NCBI GenBank assembly: GCA_022495995.1
Contig: JAFEMH010004874.1
Location: forward strand, 1 to 64,000
Direction: 5' to 3'
Length of the DNA stretch: 64,000 nt
Source of the DNA: Adenophora triphylla var. japonica
Taxonomy: Eukaryota > Streptophyta > Magnoliopsida > Asterales > Campanulaceae
This document shows positions 24,190 through 36,336 of this stretch, piece after piece. A model generated the notes under the pieces. It saw nothing but the letters and a program-made list of their open reading frames with translations. It was not told the DNA's origin and made no database searches. Positions within the stretch are counted from its first letter, which is position 1. Each line of letters begins with the position of its first letter. Position numbers and translations under genes: made by a program.

Positions 24190-25578
24190 CCAGCAATGAT
24201 ATGACTTTGGAAGAAGCCATCCGGCTTGTGAGGTTCACAAGAGGCGAAGAAGATCGGCGAGAATTTCGTGGTACGGCTTTCCGAATGAGTGTGGTATAGC
24301 AGCCTATCCCCTGTCGAGACGGTACTTTCGTCCCCCGGTCGAGGATGACGATTCCCGAAACCAGCTCACCAAACATTCAACTGTGTTCCTCCCCGCCAAC
24401 TTACTTGGATGACTTCTAACCAAGGAAACAATGACCTAGGCTTCACATTGCCACCTCCTGTGGCAACCCCGTCATATTTGGCCATGCCAAGCTACTCCTA
24501 TCACTCAATACCACCAGCCGCACCGCCGACCATCTCGCATGCATGCAAATATCCTTCAATACCCTCCCGGTTCACCCCGTTACCTATACACGAATCCCAA
24601 AACACCGGGATAAACCCCGATACAGTTCGAAAAGGCCCCCATATATCCACATATATCAAGCCTTCCACCTCCAATCACTACCGCTCACGTGGTAGCACCC
24701 GGCGCCGAGCCTCACAGCCCACCAATGGACCCAACCTTGGCCTCGGATGGTCGAATGCATGAAAGACCTGAAAGCCACCATGAGCAGCTCAAAGCAGGAA
24801 ATGCTCAAGTCCACGGATCCGGGAATGGTCACGCCTCTCCCTGCCAAGTTTAGAATGTCGGAGATGGACCGATTCGACGGAACCGAATGTCCTCAAGCGC
24901 ACGTCGACACCTACGTTCTCGGCATGAGAGCGAAAGGAGCAACCCTCCAAGCAAATGGCCGACCACTTCCAGCATACGCTCAAGAGTTCAGGCGTTACGA
25001 TGGTTTCGAGGGTCAAGCTCGCGGATCGCCACACCTGGGATCAGATTAGTAACATCTTCCTGGAACGGTACCTATCCAACTTAGAGTGGGAAACAAGTCG
25101 TGAGGACTTAATCACCACTGAGAAGAAAGCGGACGAAAGCGTCGGAGAATTCTACAAAAGGTGGAGCTGGAAACTCTCTGAGATCATGGAGCCCCTCTCC
25201 AAGGATGAACAGATGCGGATCTTCAAGTCCTGCTTAAGACCGTCCATCATAACTCTCATCGGCCACCATTTCTTCCTGCATCTCCGGGCCATGGTAAATG
25301 CCGGCTCACAGTTCGAGAAGGATCTCAAGGAGAAGTTGGCTACTGCACAGCCATACAGATACCGCTCGGCAGTTGCATTCAATCCCGCACCGGCCCCCGA
25401 CAAAGGGAAAGATACGTCTGTCAACTACATCCATCAAGGACAGCAGTCGGGCAACAGAAACCCAGTCCCACAAAGCAACAACTCCACCTCGAAGCAGTCT
25501 ACCGTGCACTTCGATAAGTTGGATATGCCACTGAGCAAGATGCTGGAAGGGTTAATCAAGGAAGGTCTCCTTAATTAA
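24190..25578 (+). pseudogene. gag: Tat B gag
   Basis: Three open pieces: 24409-24762, 24747-25049 and 24955-25578. The first is Pro/Ser-rich; the second carries KFRMSEMDRFDGTECPQAHV, the start of the gag capsid domain. The third has DQISNIFLERYLSNLEWE, DESVGEFYKRWSWKLSE and the end LPLSK-like DMPLSKMLEGLIKEGLLN. Two frameshifts separate them, so no full protein is made. The last residues fall at the junction with the next element, so gag is truncated or just complete there. Confidence 0.75.
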
Positions 25579-27564
25579 CTTTCTATTAGAATGTGATTTA
25601 TCTAAATGATGATATTCTCAGATATCTTGGAATTTGATGTATCTTGGAGATTTAATTGTTTTAGAGAAGCGCCTCTAATTGTATTAAATTATAAAGATAC
25701 ATTAATCGACCAAGTAGAGTTCTTGGTGGAGCTCTTGTTTAAGTACCTCAAAATACTTGAAGGAAATCGTTTTTCCTTGTGCTATATATAGATTAATCTC
25801 AATATAAGCTAAATTGGTTAATGGTTGTAATGATCATTAATGAATATATTTGCTTCTAGTTATCTTGAGCGATGGGCCCGTCGTGTGAAGATATATTGAA
25901 CAAATCTATTGGAATGAAACTCGTTTCATTGAGTTGATCTACTTATTATTAGTACTTGCTAGTAGGATAAAGTTGAATGGTCTAATTGACTTAAAGTCTG
26001 TATTTAGCCATGATCAACTAAATCTACTTTTAAATAGTTTTGACGAAATTGTCAAAATTATAAGTGTGAATAATAAGAAATTACTTGACACATCCAAGTT
26101 AGATTGAAATCTATAAGGGATTGTGGGTGATAGTTGTTGGTTATGATGGTACCAAGGATAACACAACTAATCTTATAAAACTAAAGAACTTGAATTAGTT
26201 CTTGTTTATAATATCTAGATTGGGGATGGGTCTGAACCCCGTCTGATTCATACGCAGTAGCAACCCAATCTATCTGAGTGGAGATCCCACAAAGAAGATT
26301 CAATGTGGTAATAACAAGTTGTGGGGTGAATCGGAGCACTTTAAATAGATTGACATGTCACATGTATGAATCTATCCCCTGAATAATCTAGATGGTGCTC
26401 ATTACTGCAAATAAAGCAAAAGTTTGAAACTTTGAATGGGATCAAAGTCATTTAGACAAGATGTTAGCAGTACATCTTTTGAGATGCCCAGCTAAGTGAG
26501 TGTTGTTGTTGGCCGCAACTAGAAGAATTTGGGTTATTCCTTGAAAGCACTCATGATAGAGGATCGGGACGTATGGCTTATAAGCGTCAAGTGTTCGATA
26601 GAGGGCCTATCATAGCTTTTGTCGTGTTTGTTACCAGCAAAGGCCTCTACATCCAAAGGCATCAGATTCAAGACACCCGTTCATCTGGTCCTGTGGAGGT
26701 TTGCGTTGGATAACATAGGTAGTGGTTCAAGCCAGAAGGTACCATTATTGAAAGCATGGCAATGGACAATCTGTACACGTCATATTTCTATGAACTTGTG
26801 GGGGATTGTTGGAATTTTTGATTCATGTGGTATGAAGTCCATAGATCTATGACCTTGGAGTGTCGTGGGTGTGGACTGAATTTGGCCAAGGAGGAAAATC
26901 CGTCGAAGTTACTGCCAAGGAGGGCGGCCGCGCTAAGGCCAAGGGCGACCGCGCTTGAATGCCGTGACCTCGCCAATTGTTACTGGCCGTTAGCGCGGTC
27001 GTGCAAGACCCCAGGGCGGCCGCGCATGTGACGGGTTGGTCTTCTCCTGGGCCGAATTGCAGCAAGTCAAATTAAGACTTTAAAACCTATAATTTACTAC
27101 ATGTATAAATTCTAATTTTTCTCAGCCGTTTTTCATATATGAGAGATTAAAGAGAAAACCCTATTTCTCTAGTTTCTTTCATTGTTGATTACTCCCTGTT
27201 TATAGAGATTTGTTCGTGAGATTCAAGGCGACTGAGATAGGACCGCCGGTGATTACATACCTGTGTCCTGATTTGTGGTACGTAGTCCGAGATCGTTTTA
27301 TCCTCGGAGAAATTTGCCTGTACCTGAGTTGCACCAATTGGGGGCAATATTTTCTCTTAGGACAGTCTTCCTAAGGCGACTCGATCTACCCGATAAGTTT
27401 TCTAATTCTCTCTGATTTCTTACTTTGAAAAGATTGATTTTAGATGCTTGTGTTACTATGTGTTAATTCACTGTAATCGCTACAATGAAACTGTCAAATG
27501 CATGATTGTCCCTATGTGATTATTTGCTTAATCTGCTTGTTGTTGTGCAATTTATATTCCAACA
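25579..27564 (+). mobile_element. 3' end of an LTR element, lineage unclear
   Basis: An AT-rich stretch of about 1.2 kb without recognisable coding, then AACTTGTGGGGGA (26793-26805), a typical polypurine tract, then an LTR. The superfamily cannot be told from the noncoding part; the motif before the LTR is of a kind common in copia elements. No matching 5' LTR is in the window. Confidence 0.65.
26807..27564 (+). repeat. 758-bp LTR with TGTTGGAA/TTCCAACA ends
   Basis: Begins TGTTGGAATTTTTG and ends TATTCCAACA; the termini form a perfect 8-bp inverted repeat as expected for an LTR. A GC-rich block (26925-27030) repeats GGGCG(G/A)CCGCGC. A TATAAAT box lies at 27104-27110. Confidence 0.8.
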
Positions 27565-27764
27565 CAATTTACCATTTTATTCCGATCAGGCCTCCCCCAT
27601 TTTGTTTTTTATATGACTAGTCAATTTGTATTTCCTGAAATGACACTATTATTTACTATTTATTAACTAAAACAACAACTATTAAATGAATTTTATTTTT
27701 TAATTTTTAATTATAAGTTGTCTAAGTCTCTTATAATCGTTAATAGCCTTCCCTATAGGCCTTC

Positions 27765-27805
<41 letters not shown>

Positions 27806-28590
27806 AAGTACAATTAAAATTTTGGAATGAAAAATTTATACCCAAGTCTCTTATTTATACTAAAAAACACGGTAATTCCTAAGTAGGTACTTCCACTTTT
27901 TGTTTGTAATATGAAAGGAGGTTCATGACATTATTAATTGCATCCCTTATTTTTATCCATGCATGGGAATGTCCAAAGTAATTAAATAAGTTTATTTTCT
28001 AATTATTAATTATTTTTAAAAAAAATATTTATTTATTTTTCTGTTTATTACATGTAGATTGTAGTTGGAGAATATTTTTTTTGGGAACATTTGTATGATT
28101 ATGATAGAAACAAAAAGAAAGAAATATTAAGAAACCACAAACTTAGTACTTTGTTTTTTTTCTATGTAAAACATTTACGTCAACATTGAAATACCGAAGT
28201 TGGGCCCAATATTTTGGTGTCTTGAGAAATGATTAAGTTCTACTTTAGTATAGATGGAGAGTGACTATTCGAATATGTGAAACAAATAATGGGACAAATT
28301 GTGGTCCCTAGACATTATGTTCTAAGTACTGAAATTTAATGTGTCATTTGGCTAATACGGGAGATGACTCATTTGGCTTCTCAAATCAAACACTCGATCA
28401 CATGCATAGATTGGCTAATTCCCCATCCAAAATCACATTAATGGAAATTTGAAATTGCTCCGCGAACGAATCAAAACTTGTCATTTTTTTATGATGTAAA
28501 AAACGTTCGAATCAAATTTCAAATTTAGCAGATTGTATCACGAATATTTGAATAGCGCAAAAAAGATATAACAAACGCGTAACTAATTTA
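27565..28590. other. AT-rich intergenic DNA
   Basis: No gene or element border recognised. A CT microsatellite fills 27769-27801. The rest is poly-A/T-rich with no open frames of note. Confidence 0.6.
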
Positions 28591-29242
28591 AGAAATGGCA
28601 AGGCCCTCCGACGTGAGAGTAAGTGTTTGTTTTTAGAGAGAGAAATCAACTGACATGAGTTTAGAGTCAAAAAATGTATTATCTAAATAATGTGAATTAT
28701 GGCTTGTATTTATAGGTATAGAATTGTAGAATTCATGTTAAATAGAAAAACGTGTGAGAGGAGGTCATAATCCTAGGGGGATTATAACTTCCCACAGTTC
28801 TTGTTTGAGTATGAGTATGAGTAGGTAATTGTATTCTGTTTGTGTGCCTAGCAGGCCTACTCCCGGGCATATGTTGCTTGATCAGCGTATATGAAAGCCG
28901 AGAAAGAGAGGAGTAAGGATAGGAAAGCCCATTTCCTAATCCTAGATGAAGACCGATCGGAAGGTCCCCTTGTCTTTGAATGAAGCCCTCGTTGATGGAT
29001 GCCTTACTCGGCATATGAGAGTACCTTTGTCGGCATTGATGAGTGTTGTTGCCTTAGTCATTGTTCGTTGTGCTAAATCTAGGTCGACATAATGGAAATG
29101 ACGAGGAGGCATGACGAGTAAAGGTAGAAAAAACTCACTCCCTCTGTCGTATTTGAGACTTGTATATATTATATTTTGGGCCCTAATTCATTGGGTCTTG
29201 CCCAGCCGTGATCCACATTCGCACCTCGATTTATACCGTTCA
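28591..29242 (-). repeat. Diverged solo LTR related to 37668-38425
   Basis: Shares with the LTRs of the 23-kb Tat element, in the same order: AAGGCCCTCCGACGTGAGAG (28601), GGCTTGTATTTATAG (28700), the AATCCTA...GATTATA block, ACTCGGCATA, a GGGCCC/TTGGGTC block, and the end CCTCGATTTATACCGTTCA (29242). The middle is strongly diverged. The start of the LTR (expected TGATGATG) is not recognisable, so the left border is approximate. No internal sequence follows. Confidence 0.75.
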
Positions 29243-29477
29243 GTTTTCTTTATATTGTTATCACATTATTATCATCGATGGTTGAAATTAATTTAATACT
29301 TTTGCAACAAAATTGATATCAGACATAAACGTCAACAAATGAGAGTTATAACTATAATTTAACTGTTGTTCAGTAGTGAAAAAACTGTTGTAGCTGATCC
29401 GCTTCTCATTGACAGTGTTTTTTATTATGTAACGTACGCCTTGGTGGCGAGTTTTCTACGGAGAAATTGGTAATTTT

Positions 29478-29846
29478 TTATTTTTTTTTCTGATACCCAG
29501 GTTTTCTAGCTTTGTCGAGTTAGTCCTGGACCACTAGCTACCGGCCTCACAGTATCCTAGCGGAGGTAAATCGCGGATATGCCCAAATCAGCCAGGGTGG
29601 CAGCACCCCTTATACTCCTAGCCCCAAGGAAGCCCTCCTACAACGCGGTAGTTGAACTCCCCACACTGAGGTTGCGAGCCCAGCAATGTCGTTTCCTTAG
29701 CTGAATGGATGTGCTCGGGGGGCTCCTAAGGACCCTGAAATCCAAAGAATAAATTAATCCACAAGAATTTTCCTTGGGAGAATTGAACCGGTGACCTCTC
29801 CTACGAAAAGCCACCCAAGATACCATTGGGCCATGACCCATTAGGT
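29478..29846 (-). mobile_element. tRNA-derived SINE with 17-bp TSD
   Basis: Flanked by identical 17-bp copies of GAGAAATTGGTAATTTT (29461-29477 and 29847-29863). Read on the - strand, the head has an A-box-like TGGCCCAATGG and, about 40 bp on, a B-box-like GGTTCAATTC, together an internal RNA polymerase III promoter. The - strand 3' end is A-rich (the T-run at 29478-29489). Length 369 bp. Exact long TSD, pol III boxes and A tail are the SINE hallmarks. I cannot assign the family. Confidence 0.85.
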
Positions 29847-30093
29847 GAGAAATTGGTAATTTTGATTTGAAGGTTGGTCCTTCACCCGTTGCATTATTAT
29901 GAAATGTCGAATAATGTTAAACTTATTTTCTAATGCTTTCGCTTCATATTTCACTATAATTGGTCGCTACTTTCTTAATCATTATTATTTGTTTTGTATT
30001 TTTTTTAAATGTACAAGCTTTTTCGTCTCACTATGAATCATAAATTTTTAAAATTTGATTTTTATTAAAGTAAATTTGAAAAGTTTTTTTAAA

Positions 30094-30570
30094 GGGATTA
30101 TGCCCGATAAGTACTAAAAAAAGTTTCATAATGTCCGATAAGTTCCTTTCCCATGTTGTGTTATGATGTTGTATTATGTTTCGAAAATACAACATCAATT
30201 AAGGCCATAATACTGCATTCCAACGGCCGCCGGTGACCGGAGACCGAAGCCCATGGACCGGCAACCAGATTTCGACCTCCGGCGACCGGATTTCGGCGAT
30301 CGACGGCCGGATTTCGGCCGAAATTGCCGAATTCGGGTGAAAATTGACCGGATTCCGGCGAAAATTGACCGAATCCGGCATGTGGCGGCGGCGGAGCTGG
30401 GTTGTGGCGGAGGCGGTGGTGCGGATGCAGTATTATGGTTTTAAACTACTGCATAACTAAATGTTGTATTATACATAATACAACATGAGAACTTATGGGG
30501 CATTTTAATACAATGAGGAACTTAATGGCAAGTGATTTGTTCCAAAAGAAATTTATGGGGCAAATTCCCA
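30094..30570. mobile_element. Foldback MITE, possibly Mutator-like
   Basis: Imperfect inverted ends GGGATTATGCCCGATAAGT (left) and, on -, TGGGAATTTGCCCCATAAAT. Flanks carry TTTTTTAAA on both sides (30085-30093, 30571-30579), a possible 9-bp TSD, though low complexity. Inner arms pair ATGTTGTATTATG with CATAATACAACAT. The centre (30220-30425) is GC-rich with repeated CCGG/TTTCGGC words. No coding capacity. Confidence 0.6.
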
Positions 30571-30579
30571 TTTTTTAAA

Positions 30580-31622
<1,043 letters not shown>

Positions 31623-31779
31623 GACCCACACACACCCACACCCATTTACTCTCTTCCCACCGATCAATTATTTCTAGCACCCAAAATCTCATTTTTTTTT
31701 TTTCGGCAACTCCTCTTCCTCTCTCTATGAAAAAATAGGGACACTCACTTTCATTGAAATGAGAACAAAATTTTGGGGG

Positions 31780-32445
31780 ATTTTATGAAAAAATAGGGGT
31801 CGGCCGCTACCCGCCGACTCCGACGAAAAAAGTCAGCCACCACCTGCCGACTTTGGACTTAAAAGTCAGCCACACCCGGTCGAATTTTGGCTTAAAAGTC
31901 GGCCACCACCGGTCGATTCTGGGAAAAAAGTCATCCACCACTGGCCGATCCCTTGTTTTTCATAAAATTCACCTAATTTCTTTGAAATTATATTTCAAAA
32001 ATCATTTGTATGAGCTAAATAAGTCATATACCTAAAAGAAATTATAATTTTTATTGAAATTATACTCTAAAATTTATATACATAATTTTTTAAAAAAAAT
32101 ATATATTCAAGACGAGATTAAAAAGAGCAAATGATTTTTGGAGTATAATTTTTTAAAAAATTATATGACTTATTTAACTCATGAAAATGATTTTTGGAGT
32201 ATAATTTCAAAAAAAATTAGGTGAATTTTATGAAAAAACAAGGGGTCGGCCAGTGGTGGATGACTTTTTATTAAAAAGTCATCCAGGTGTGGTGGAAAAA
32301 ATTACAAAAAGTCGGCCGGGTGTGGTTGATTTTTTTCCCAGAATCGGCCGGTAGTGGCCGACTTTTAAGCCGAAAGTCGTCCGGGAGTGGCCGACTTTTA
32401 AGCCCAAAGTCGGCAGGTGATGGCCGACTCTGGTAATTTCCGTTT
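31780..32445. repeat. Large inverted repeat built of GTCGGCC units
   Basis: The left arm (about 31780-32000) holds repeated AAAAGTCGGCCACCACC(G)G-like units and then CATAAAATTCACCTAATTTC. The right arm (about 32200-32445) holds the reverse complements: AAATTAGGTGAATTTTATG, then GGGGTCGGCCAGTGGTGG and GGCCGACTTTTAAGC units. The AT-rich loop (32010-32190) contains its own smaller inverted and direct repeats. No TSD could be fixed. Probably a foldback element; no coding. Confidence 0.75.
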
Positions 32446-32506
32446 TTTTTAGTTTGATTTCTAAATGTAAAATGTAATCACATTTATATAGTGATATAGT
32501 AAAGAA

Positions 32507-32812
32507 AGATTTTCATTTCATCCATGATTTTTGATTTTGATTTAAACAAAATGTTAAAATTTTGAGAATGATTTTTTTTCTTTTTAATAGAGAGAGAAAG
32601 TAAGGAGCTGAAAATGGGGGTGGGGGAGTGGTGAATGGAGTGATGGGAGAAGATGAACAAAGATTTTCATTTCATCCATGATTTTTGATTTTGATTTAAA
32701 CAAAATGTTAAAATTTTGAGAATGAGATTTTTTTTTTTTATAGAGAGAGAAAGTAAGGGGCTGGAAATGGGGGTTGGGGGGGAGAGTGGTGAATGGGAGA
32801 AGATGAACAAAG
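32507..32812 (+). repeat. 153-bp direct duplication
   Basis: AGATTTTCATTTCATCCATG begins at about 32508 and again at 32661. Both copies continue through GATTTAAACAAAATG, TAGAGAGAGAAAGTAAGG and GAGAAGATGAACAAAG with few differences. Confidence 0.9.
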
Positions 32813-32992
32813 GGGTAAAAAAATAATTAACCTCAATGACATTTTTATAATTGATTCATATGGGGTTTACTCATAGGTTTTGGGGGTTTATATAGTAACC
32901 GTCATTCCGAAATTGCATCACCAGTTTACACTTTTAGCCAGGGCAACTCCATTGTAGGTACCAAAACCAAAATTTTGTATCCATGCAAATGA

Positions 32993-33410
32993 GATTTTTT
33001 TTTTAAAATATAGCTTTTTAAAAATTTATATATCAAAATAACATTTTTAAAAACTTAAGTACCAAAGTAGCATTTTTGACTTGAAATTCGGAACTGGTAA
33101 TTCCGGATTATGAATTCCGGAATTACCAATTCCGGAATTGATTTTTCTTTTTTTTTTTGTTTTCCAAAATTGAATTTCCCAAAATAATATGTCCGTAAAT
33201 AGGGGGTGATCGCGTCCTTAAATAGAGCGATCGCTCCAAGTGTACTCCGGCGTCACCAATTCCGGATTCTAATATTTTTTTATTTTCCAAAGCTGATAAA
33301 ATGAGGAAAATAATATTTTCTGGAAAAATAGCGAGCGATCGCACGTTTATGGGGGCGATTGCTCATAGTGTAATCCGGAATTGATAACTCCGGATTCTAT
33401 TTTTTTTTTT
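32993..33410 (+). repeat. Left terminal inverted repeat of PMD-MULE
   Basis: Pairs with 35905-36309. Contains GAGCGATCGCTC, GAGCGATCGCACG and GGGCGATTGCTC (one octamer mutated at CpG) and several ATTCCGGAATT palindromes. Confidence 0.9.
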
Positions 33411-33761
33411 TTTTTTAATGCTGAATATAACTGAATTGAATTAAGTAATGTTTTTTTTTGAAAAATTCAAATCCGGAAATGCTAATTCCGGATTTGCTTT
33501 ACAAAACCCATCTTCCCCAGCAAATCTGTAAAGAAATCTAGCATAATAAAAATCCAGTGAAGAAGAAGGAGAAAAGAAGGAAGAAGAAGAAGAAAGTAGG
33601 TGAATTTTTTTCAAAAAATATTGAAAATTCAAGAAGTTGATTAAGAAGTTCAAGAAGAAGAGAAGAGAGGTGATTAAGAAGGTACATTTAATCCTCTTAT
33701 TTTTTGTTCGAAATTTAAATTTAGTATTTATTTAAATTTTTTTGTGAATGTAGTGATATTA

Positions 33762-35235
33762 TTAAATTAGATTTTTTATAAAAAAAATTTCAATTTTTAA
33801 GAATAAATATGGCTGGAGTTCCACTTCACCAAACTCTCCATCAACGACATTAAACTCCCGTTCATTCCACTTTGATATGTGCTGACCATGTTCTTGCATC
33901 CAGTTAACGCCTGACCGACCTTGCCGACTAATCCGATGCAAGTCCAAACTGGTGTCGCAGCCATCAGGCACACCTTGAACCATCCCAAATTGTCGCATTA
34001 CGCGATCTGAAAAGTGCCATTCAACCCTCTCAAAGCAGATGAGGGGAACCTTCGCCCTCCATATAGCTTGGCCCTGAAGGCAGATATTCGGAATCGGCAC
34101 ACCGTTGTATGGCCGCCACACAACCCGATCCTTGTCTAAATATGACAACCGGTCTCGATAGCCTTGCGAGGTTATGGGCGAACACAGAAGTATACGACAA
34201 TGGACCCTTCCACTTACATATGAAACCATTGACATAAAAAATAATGAGTAAAAAAGCGATATATTACAAAACAGATCATTTACAAAATGAAGTAATTGAA
34301 ATATACCTGTAACCCACTGGTTGCAATTCAGTAAGTGTTATTTCTGTATGTCTCCTAGGTTGTGTACACAACAACCTCTCCCATGCCCAAAGCTATAAAA
34401 AAATTATCATTACGTACAAAACAGATTAAGTCCACTAGCATAATGTAATCATTTATAATTGACATACCTGTACAATGGTTAAGAAGCCACCACACCCTTT
34501 CGAATCGTGCTGAAATGCTACACACATCTCCCTATACAAGAAGGCCAACGCTCCACTACCCCAACTATACTGACCAATATTATTTATTTCCCTAAGAAGT
34601 GCGAGGTACATCAACTTCACTAGGTTATCAGACGAGACGGGCATAATGTATGACCCCAATAATAAGAAAATGTAGGCTCGAGTATATGTCTCAATCATAT
34701 GCTCGGACGCATTATTGGGAAGCTGTTCAAAATGAGGGAAGTGTCCTAGAACCCATCTCATTGATATCATTCCACCTCTTTTGATGTCTGCAGTTGAGGG
34801 CGCAACCCCAAATAACTCCTCAACAATCTCAACCCATGCCCCCGCACTCCTACTAGTTTCTGAACTAGTCACCGCCATTCCGTCTACAGGAAGACCACAC
34901 AACATGCCAATATCCTCTAAGGTGATGGTCATCTCCCCTACAGGTAAGTGAAAAGTGTGGGTCTCTGGACGCCATCTTTCAATCAAAGCCTCAATCAAAT
35001 GCCAATCATATTGTAAATGACCTAATAAATACACTCCATAAAATCCTGTATTTATAAGCTTATCTTCTATCCTCCAATCAACTCTAGTTGGAAGTACTGG
35101 ACCACGCCTAGGTCTTAAATTGGTTAACTGTTGTCCCTCCCAAATATATTTAGATCTATGTGTATCCTGAGAAGTCAATACATGTGGATCGATTGGCCCA
35201 GGATCAATAAATTGTTGTTGTTCATGTTGATTCAT
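33762..35235 (-). CDS. Plant mobile domain (PMD) protein, 3 exons
   Basis: Proposed exons on -: 35235-34468 (256 codons, from ATG), 34392-34307 and 34212-33762. Introns of 75 and 94 bp start GTATGT and GTATAT and end TTATAG and GTAAG. Phases match, giving 434 codons with no internal stop. Residues 60-120 show FYGVYLLGHLQYDW and ERWRPETHTFHLPVGEMTIT followed by LEDIGMLCGLPVDG, the PMD signature. Exon 2 gives LWAWERLLCTQPRR; exon 3 gives AKVPLICFERVEWHFSDRV and MRQFG, also PMD features. The domain is known from transposons and from host genes MAIN and MAIL1, which act in meristem maintenance and transposon silencing. It lacks a recognisable transposase or phosphatase fusion. The biochemical role is unknown. 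Confidence 0.85.
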
Positions 35236-35904
35236 CTGAAATACAAAAATTTAATAGTAATTAAATTTAAATGGGACTTAAAGTTTTGCTACATTTAAAT
35301 AGAAAAATTGCAACATGTTTGTCAAAGTAATTTTAACAAACATTTTATTTTAAACCTAACTTAAGAAAATTCTAACTAGGCAAAAATTAAATTACAATTG
35401 TTTAATTCATTGACAATAAAAAATTAAGTACATAAATCACAATAGTTTTAACAACAAATTATATAAAAATGCACAAATAAAAATTCTTAGAAAAATTTAT
35501 ATAGCTAAAATTAACAACTCAAAACAAATTAAAAAAATAAATATAACTAACCATTCTTAGATACCAAACTAACACTTTCTCTCACAACTCTTTAAACTTC
35601 TTCTCTTCTCCTTCTCCTTCTCCTTCTCCTTCTCCTTAATTCTTTCTTTCTCTATCTCAGTCACTTGCTCCTTCTTCTTCCCTTTCTTCCTTGTGTTTCA
35701 ATCGGAAATGGTGTGGGTAATTCAAAATTTGAATCCGGAAATGGCATTACCGGATTCAAATTAAAGCAAATCCGGAATTTGCATTTCCAGATTTGAAGAT
35801 ACGCCACTAAGGAGCGATCGCTCCATAAGACGCGCGATCGCCCTCTCCTTTTTCCAGAATATTAATTTGCTTTTTTACTTTTTTGAAAAAAAAATAAAAA
35901 ATAG

Positions 35905-36309
35905 AATCCGGAGTTATCAATTACGGATTACACTATGAGCGATCGCCCCCATAAACGTGCGATCGCTCGCTATTTTTCCAGAAAATATTATTTTCCTCAT
36001 TTTATCAGCTTTGGAAAATAAAAAAAAAAAAATTAGAATCCGGAATTGATGACGTCGGAGTACACTTGGAGCGATCGCTCTATTTAAGGACGCGATCGCC
36101 CTCTATTTACGGACATATTATTTTGGGAAATTCAATTTTGGAAAACAAAAAAAAAAAAAATCAATTCCGGAATTGGTAATTCCGGAATTCATAATCCGGA
36201 ATTACCAGTTCCGGATTTCAAGTCAAAAGTGCTACTTTGGTACTTAAGTTTTTAAAAATGTTATTTTGATATATAAATTTTTAAAAAGCTATATTTTTTA
36301 AAAAAAAAC
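35905..36309 (-). repeat. Right terminal inverted repeat of PMD-MULE
   Basis: Reverse complement of 32993-33410 with only scattered substitutions and run-length changes by eye. Contains GAGCGATCGCCCCC, GTGCGATCGCTCGC, GAGCGATCGCTC and CGCGATCGCC. Two further GCGATCGC copies lie just inside (35816-35846). Confidence 0.9.
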
Positions 36310-36336
36310 TGCAAATGATGGTCAAATTCTTTGTAA

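Larger units (their letters stand above)
20800..25578 (+). mobile_element. Tat-lineage element B: 5' LTR, leader, gag
   Basis: A 2-kb LTR, a tRNA-Arg-like primer-binding site, a leader homologous to Tat A, and gag. It inserted in the antisense gene of Tat C. The internal part ends at about 25578, where unrelated sequence of another LTR element begins; pol and the 3' LTR are not present. Confidence 0.75.
32993..36309 (-). mobile_element. Mutator-like element carrying a PMD gene
   Basis: A 3317-bp element bounded by an exact 9-bp TSD TGCAAATGA (32984-32992 and 36310-36318), the length typical of the Mutator superfamily. Terminal inverted repeats of about 410 bp are nearly identical and rich in GCGATCGC and AATTCCGGAATT words. 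The interior holds one gene on - with three exons encoding a plant mobile domain protein. No transposase is seen, so movement would need a partner in trans. The strand given is that of the gene. Confidence 0.88.

Noticed and set aside
29760..29846. A tRNA gene on the - strand
   Set aside because: A and B boxes are present, but the sequence does not form a full cloverleaf by eye and lies in a TSD-flanked SINE.
32993..36309. GCGATCGC as cyanobacterial HIP1 sequence, suggesting transfer
   Set aside because: The octamers sit in plant-type MULE arms around a plant-specific PMD gene; no bacterial genes nearby.
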